NCBI GenBank assembly: GCA_964411275.1
Contig: CAYPKG010000010.1
Span: 1-59,749 of the forward strand
Source: CAYPKG01 sp964411275
GTDB lineage: Bacteria > Bacillota > Clostridia > Christensenellales > CAG-138
Length of the DNA: 59,749 nt
Reading direction: 5' to 3'
Both the position numbers and the translations under genes were made by a program. Below the pieces are notes generated by a model that did not search any database, was not told the origin of the DNA, and was given only the letters and a program-made list of their open reading frames with translations. Shown in pieces: positions 57,300 to 59,749 of the stretch (positions are counted from its first letter, which is position 1; each line of letters opens with the position of its first letter).

Positions 57300-59244
57300 T
57301 GATTTTAGCCAGCCGGCTAAGCCTAAGGCCTGTTACCGCGCGTTCCGGCAAGGCTATAAAATTCTCGCGCTTATTCTCTGCGCGGTGGCTTGCGTCCTAT
57401 TAGTATTCGGCGCGCGCAATGCGCGGCAGGTGTGGGAGTTTCTCTCAGGCGAGCAAAAAGGGCAATATATTGAAAGCAATCTCATGTACAGCGACCTGAA
57501 CCGGAACGCCAGGTTGCTTAAACAGTATCATGCGCAGAAAACCAACCCGGAGACGGAAGCGGCGGATATTCTTCCCGATACCGTATTCGACCCAAATTTC
57601 GCATTCTGCCTGCTCAATGAAAATGGAGCCGCCGTCTCCGGCAATGCGCAGGCCCAGGCCATAACCGCGCTGCCGGTTTTTTTAGAGCTGCACGCGGACG
57701 GCTCCACAACGATGCATATCGCCACCGAGGGCGAGCCCCTCCCCACCCTCTCGGAGGATACCGTGGCGCTGCTTGGGCCAACCAAGGCGTATATGAGTCA
57801 GATGGATATCGCAGCGGTGCTTGATTACCGGGTAGGTGTGGAAACCACCCTCCTCTGGGCTGTTGCCCTGTTCCTTCTGCTTGTATGCACCCTGTTCCTT
57901 CTTGCCGGCGCCGGACGCCGTCCGGACGACCCGACGCTACATATGACCCCTTTCGACTGGCTATATCTGGACCTGCAGGCGGTGGCGCTGTTTTTCCTCA
58001 CCTGGGGCGGGGGATATATCTTGATTGAGCTGTTGCTTGCAAGAGACCCGATGCCTCTGGCGCTCATCGCCGCCGGCGTGGTCCTCATCGCGCTGATATT
58101 CGCCTGGCTTGCGTTTATGACCAGTTGTGCCAGGTGGATTAAGAAGCGTACGTTCTGGCGGCATACACTCTGCGTTTCCTTAGTGCGTTGGGTTTACCGC
58201 AAATGCAAGCAGTTTGTTCTAAGCTTTTGGCGCGCCGTCCGCGCGCTGGGCTCCAGGCCGCTGCAGTTGCTCGCCCTGGCCCTGTTCGGCATGGGATTGC
58301 TGATCCTCTGGCTGAACGATTCCGGCAGCCTCTGGGCGTTTGCCATAGGCGTTATTATGATTTCAGCGGTGGCGCTGCACCTTGTGGTAGAAAGCAACAT
58401 CGCAAAGGGGATCCATGGCATGCGGGAGGGCTCCTTTTCCACGAGGGTGGGAAAACCCCGGTTTTGTTCCGCGCAGCAGGCAAATATTATAGATGATTTG
58501 AACAACCTCGCCTCCAGTATGGAAGTGGTCGTGGAGGAAAAGGTGAAGGCCCAGTCCATGAAAACAGAGCTCATCACCAACGTATCTCACGACCTTAAAA
58601 CCCCGCTCACATCCATATTGGCCTACGCGGAGCTGCTCAAGCAGGAGAAGCTGCCCCCGCCCCCCGGAGAGTATGTGGAGGTCCTCTGGCAAAAATCTCA
58701 GCAGCTCAAGCGGCTGACGGAGGATTTGTTTGAGGCCGCAAAAGCCGCTTCAGGTAACCTTCCTCTGAACCTTGACCGGTTGGACGTGTGCCATCTTCTC
58801 AGGCAGGGAATTGGTGAGCTGGAGGACCGGATTGAAGCATCGGAACTGGACTGGCAGCTGAACCTGCCGGAAACGCCGCTGTTTGCGATTGCGGATGGCA
58901 GGTATTTATGGCGGGCGGTGGAAAATCTCTGCTCCAATGCGCTAAAGTATGCCATGCCCGGTACGCGGGTGTACCTCGATGCGGCAGCCGGCGCGGAGTA
59001 CGTGTCGATTACGATGAAAAACGTGTCCCGGGACTCCCTCAACATCACCGCTGAAGCGTTGACTGAGCGGTTTGTACGAGGAGACAGCGCCCGTACAAGC
59101 GAAGGCTCAGGATTGGGGCTGTCCATTGCGAAAAGCCTGACTGAGCTTATGCATGGCCGGTTTCAGCTGTTTATCGACGGGGACCTGTTTAAGGTGACGA
59201 TCGAGGTTCCCGCGGCGGCAAGCGAGCATGAACAGGGCATATAA
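57274..59244 (+). CDS. Membrane sensor histidine kinase
   Basis: About 656 residues from TTG 57274 (AAGGTGG about 9 bases upstream, inside the regulator gene); TTG 57286 is an alternative start. One helix near residue 30, an extracytoplasmic sensor of about 130 residues, then about six further membrane helices (around residues 190-370), more than most kinases. HisKA with H439 in NVSHDLKTPLTSILAY, then VENLCSNALKYAM and GSGLGLSIAKSLTELMHG. The DxGxG (G1) box is weak. Pairs with the response regulator. Confidence 0.92.
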   Translation: MDTNLKNTDDFSQPAKPKACYRAFRQGYKILALILCAVACVLLVFGARNARQVWEFLSGEQKGQYIESNLMYSDLNRNARLLKQYHAQKTNPETEAADILPDTVFDPNFAFCLLNENGAAVSGNAQAQAITALPVFLELHADGSTTMHIATEGEPLPTLSEDTVALLGPTKAYMSQMDIAAVLDYRVGVETTLLWAVALFLLLVCTLFLLAGAGRRPDDPTLHMTPFDWLYLDLQAVALFFLTWGGGYILIELLLARDPMPLALIAAGVVLIALIFAWLAFMTSCARWIKKRTFWRHTLCVSLVRWVYRKCKQFVLSFWRAVRALGSRPLQLLALALFGMGLLILWLNDSGSLWAFAIGVIMISAVALHLVVESNIAKGIHGMREGSFSTRVGKPRFCSAQQANIIDDLNNLASSMEVVVEEKVKAQSMKTELITNVSHDLKTPLTSILAYAELLKQEKLPPPPGEYVEVLWQKSQQLKRLTEDLFEAAKAASGNLPLNLDRLDVCHLLRQGIGELEDRIEASELDWQLNLPETPLFAIADGRYLWRAVENLCSNALKYAMPGTRVYLDAAAGAEYVSITMKNVSRDSLNITAEALTERFVRGDSARTSEGSGLGLSIAKSLTELMHGRFQLFIDGDLFKVTIEVPAAASEHEQGI

Positions 59245-59267
59245 GCGGCATTCCAGTATCCCGAGCG

Positions 59268-59324
59268 GCTGTAGAGCTAAGTGCATACAAAGCATAATTA
59301 TTCAAATGCACTTAGCGCTACAGC
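59268..59324. repeat. Long hairpin after the kinase gene
   Basis: GCTGTAGAGCTAAGTGCAT (59268-59286) pairs with ATGCACTTAGCGCTACAGC (59306-59324), one mismatch. A second small hairpin, GCGGCTT-GA-AAGCCGC, follows at 59331-59346. Confidence 0.8.
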
Positions 59325-59347
59325 GGGCCGGCGGCTTGAAAGCCGCG

Positions 59348-59371
59348 AAAAGGCGCCTGTGACGCCTTTTT
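59348..59371 (+). terminator. Terminator of the two-component operon
   Basis: AAAAGGCG, loop of seven, CGCCTTTTT. Confidence 0.85.
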
Positions 59372-59405
59372 ATGCCCCGGGTTTTCTCCGGAGGAGAAAA
59401 ATCCT

Positions 59406-59439
59406 GCTGTTATGCAGTAATCATGATTACTGCTACAGC
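59406..59439. repeat. Palindromic element before the tRNA genes
   Basis: Contains the 20-bp perfect palindrome GCAGTAATCATGATTACTGC (59414-59433) flanked by GCTGT and ACAGC, the same ends as the hairpin at 59268-59324. No gene is present from 59245 to 59540. Confidence 0.75.
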
Positions 59440-59487
59440 CGACGCTTTATGTAAGCGGGATGCTTTAGCAAAAGTTGAGAATGGATA

Positions 59488-59517
59488 TTGACATCAGAGG
59501 TAGGAATACGCTATACT
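59488..59517 (+). promoter_or_regulatory. Promoter of the tRNA operon
   Basis: TTGACA (59488-59493), 18-base spacer, TATACT (59512-59517), 24 bases before tRNA-Val. Confidence 0.8.
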
Positions 59518-59540
59518 AATCATTGTCACTTTGATGGCAT

Positions 59541-59616
59541 GGGAGCATAGCTCAGCTGGGAGAGCATCTGCCTTACAAGCAGGGGGTCACAGGTTCGAGC
59601 CCTGTTGCTCCCACCA
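59541..59616 (+). tRNA. tRNA-Val (anticodon TAC)
   Basis: Acceptor GGGAGCA pairs with TGCTCCC; D-arm GCTCAGCTGGGAGAGC; anticodon loop CTTACAA; T-arm with GGTTCGAGCC; CCA is encoded. Confidence 0.97.
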
Positions 59617-59617
59617 T

Positions 59618-59694
59618 GGCCCGGTAGTTCAGTTGGTTAGAACGCTAGCCTGTCACGCTAGAGGTCAGGGGTTCGAGCCCCCTCCGGGTCGCCA
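59618..59694 (+). tRNA. tRNA-Asp (anticodon GTC)
   Basis: Acceptor GGCCCGG pairs with CCGGGTC (one G-T); anticodon loop CTGTCAC; T-arm GGGGTTCGAGCCCC; CCA encoded. One base separates it from tRNA-Val. Confidence 0.97.
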
Positions 59695-59697
59695 TTT

Positions 59698-59749
59698 GCC
59701 TCGGTAGCTCAGCTGGTAGAGCAAGGGACTGAAAATCCCTGTGTCGGTG
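59698..59749 (+). tRNA. tRNA-Phe (anticodon GAA), 3' part off the window
   Basis: Begins GCCTCGG, D-arm GCTCAGCTGGTAGAGC, anticodon stem GGGA/TCCC around CTGAAAA. The T-arm and 3' acceptor strand lie beyond the window. Confidence 0.93.

Overview
The window looks like chromosome of an endospore-forming, anaerobic member of the Clostridia, of the fairly GC-rich type (roughly mid-50s % GC by eye). The evidence is a spoVAC-spoVAD-spoVAE operon, a ferredoxin-linked 2-oxoacid oxidoreductase operon, a cdaA/cdaR pair, short KdpD-like and VanW-like proteins, strong GGAGG ribosome binding sites, and many TTG or GTG starts. No species call is possible. No CRISPR array, phage or intact insertion sequence was seen.

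Layout. 1-3600: minus-strand run amidohydrolase - alr - nnr (3' end of nnr off the edge). 3744-5627: plus-strand rsmD - coaD - coiled-coil/acidic protein. 5726-12044: minus-strand housekeeping genes (SIMPL lipoprotein, yebC, a Nudix-like gene and family-4 UDG, leuA, a NagB-like protein with changed catalytic residues, an alpha/beta hydrolase). 12045-12557: a long intergenic stretch with a highly folded, palindrome-bounded element. 12558-21548: LysR regulator, VanW lipoprotein, amino-acid/sodium symporter, KdpDE-like two-component pair, and divergent from it a DUF5058 / membrane protein / M20 peptidase operon. 21600-22720: an AT-rich island with long hairpins, a SLOG-family gene broken by one nonsense codon, and a small XRE regulator. 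22937-30078: UPF0340 gene, then a minus operon in which a solute-binding lipoprotein sits directly before a Cache-GGDEF-EAL protein, followed by an MBL hydrolase and mutY. 30246-32439: spoVA operon headed by two very small genes.

32618-36651: an ABC-F ATPase, a glycerate-kinase-fold protein that has lost its active-site motifs and carries an unrecognised N-terminal domain, and a MarR regulator in one tight operon. 37191-40869: a small Spo0E-like protein and a PAS-SpoIIE/PP2C phosphatase behind a TGTCGAA box and a perfect inverted repeat, then cdaA-cdaR (c-di-AMP synthesis). 40879-42479: an FAD oxidoreductase gene with a one-base frameshift. 42608-45986: P-loop ATPase and the four-subunit 2-oxoacid:ferredoxin oxidoreductase. 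46120-48100: PAP2-like protein and a PLP enzyme. 48302-51578: NusG-domain-II protein - Gx membrane protein - ApbE - triple FMN-binding protein, a likely extracytoplasmic flavin electron-transfer set. 51906-54237: mgtE, then an ECF S component with a DUF4430 protein. 54388-59244: cstA and a two-component system. 59541 to the end: tRNA-Val, tRNA-Asp and a truncated tRNA-Phe behind a strong promoter.

The most unusual items are the degenerate glycerate-kinase-like protein, the structured element at 12121-12379 whose terminal palindrome recurs alone at 16691 and 53271, the solute-binding protein/c-di-GMP enzyme pair without any ABC permease, the two small genes at the head of spoVA (one shorter than 60 codons), and two broken genes (SLOG nonsense, FAD oxidoreductase frameshift). 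All functions are inferred from sequence motifs and remembered family features; no database search was run.
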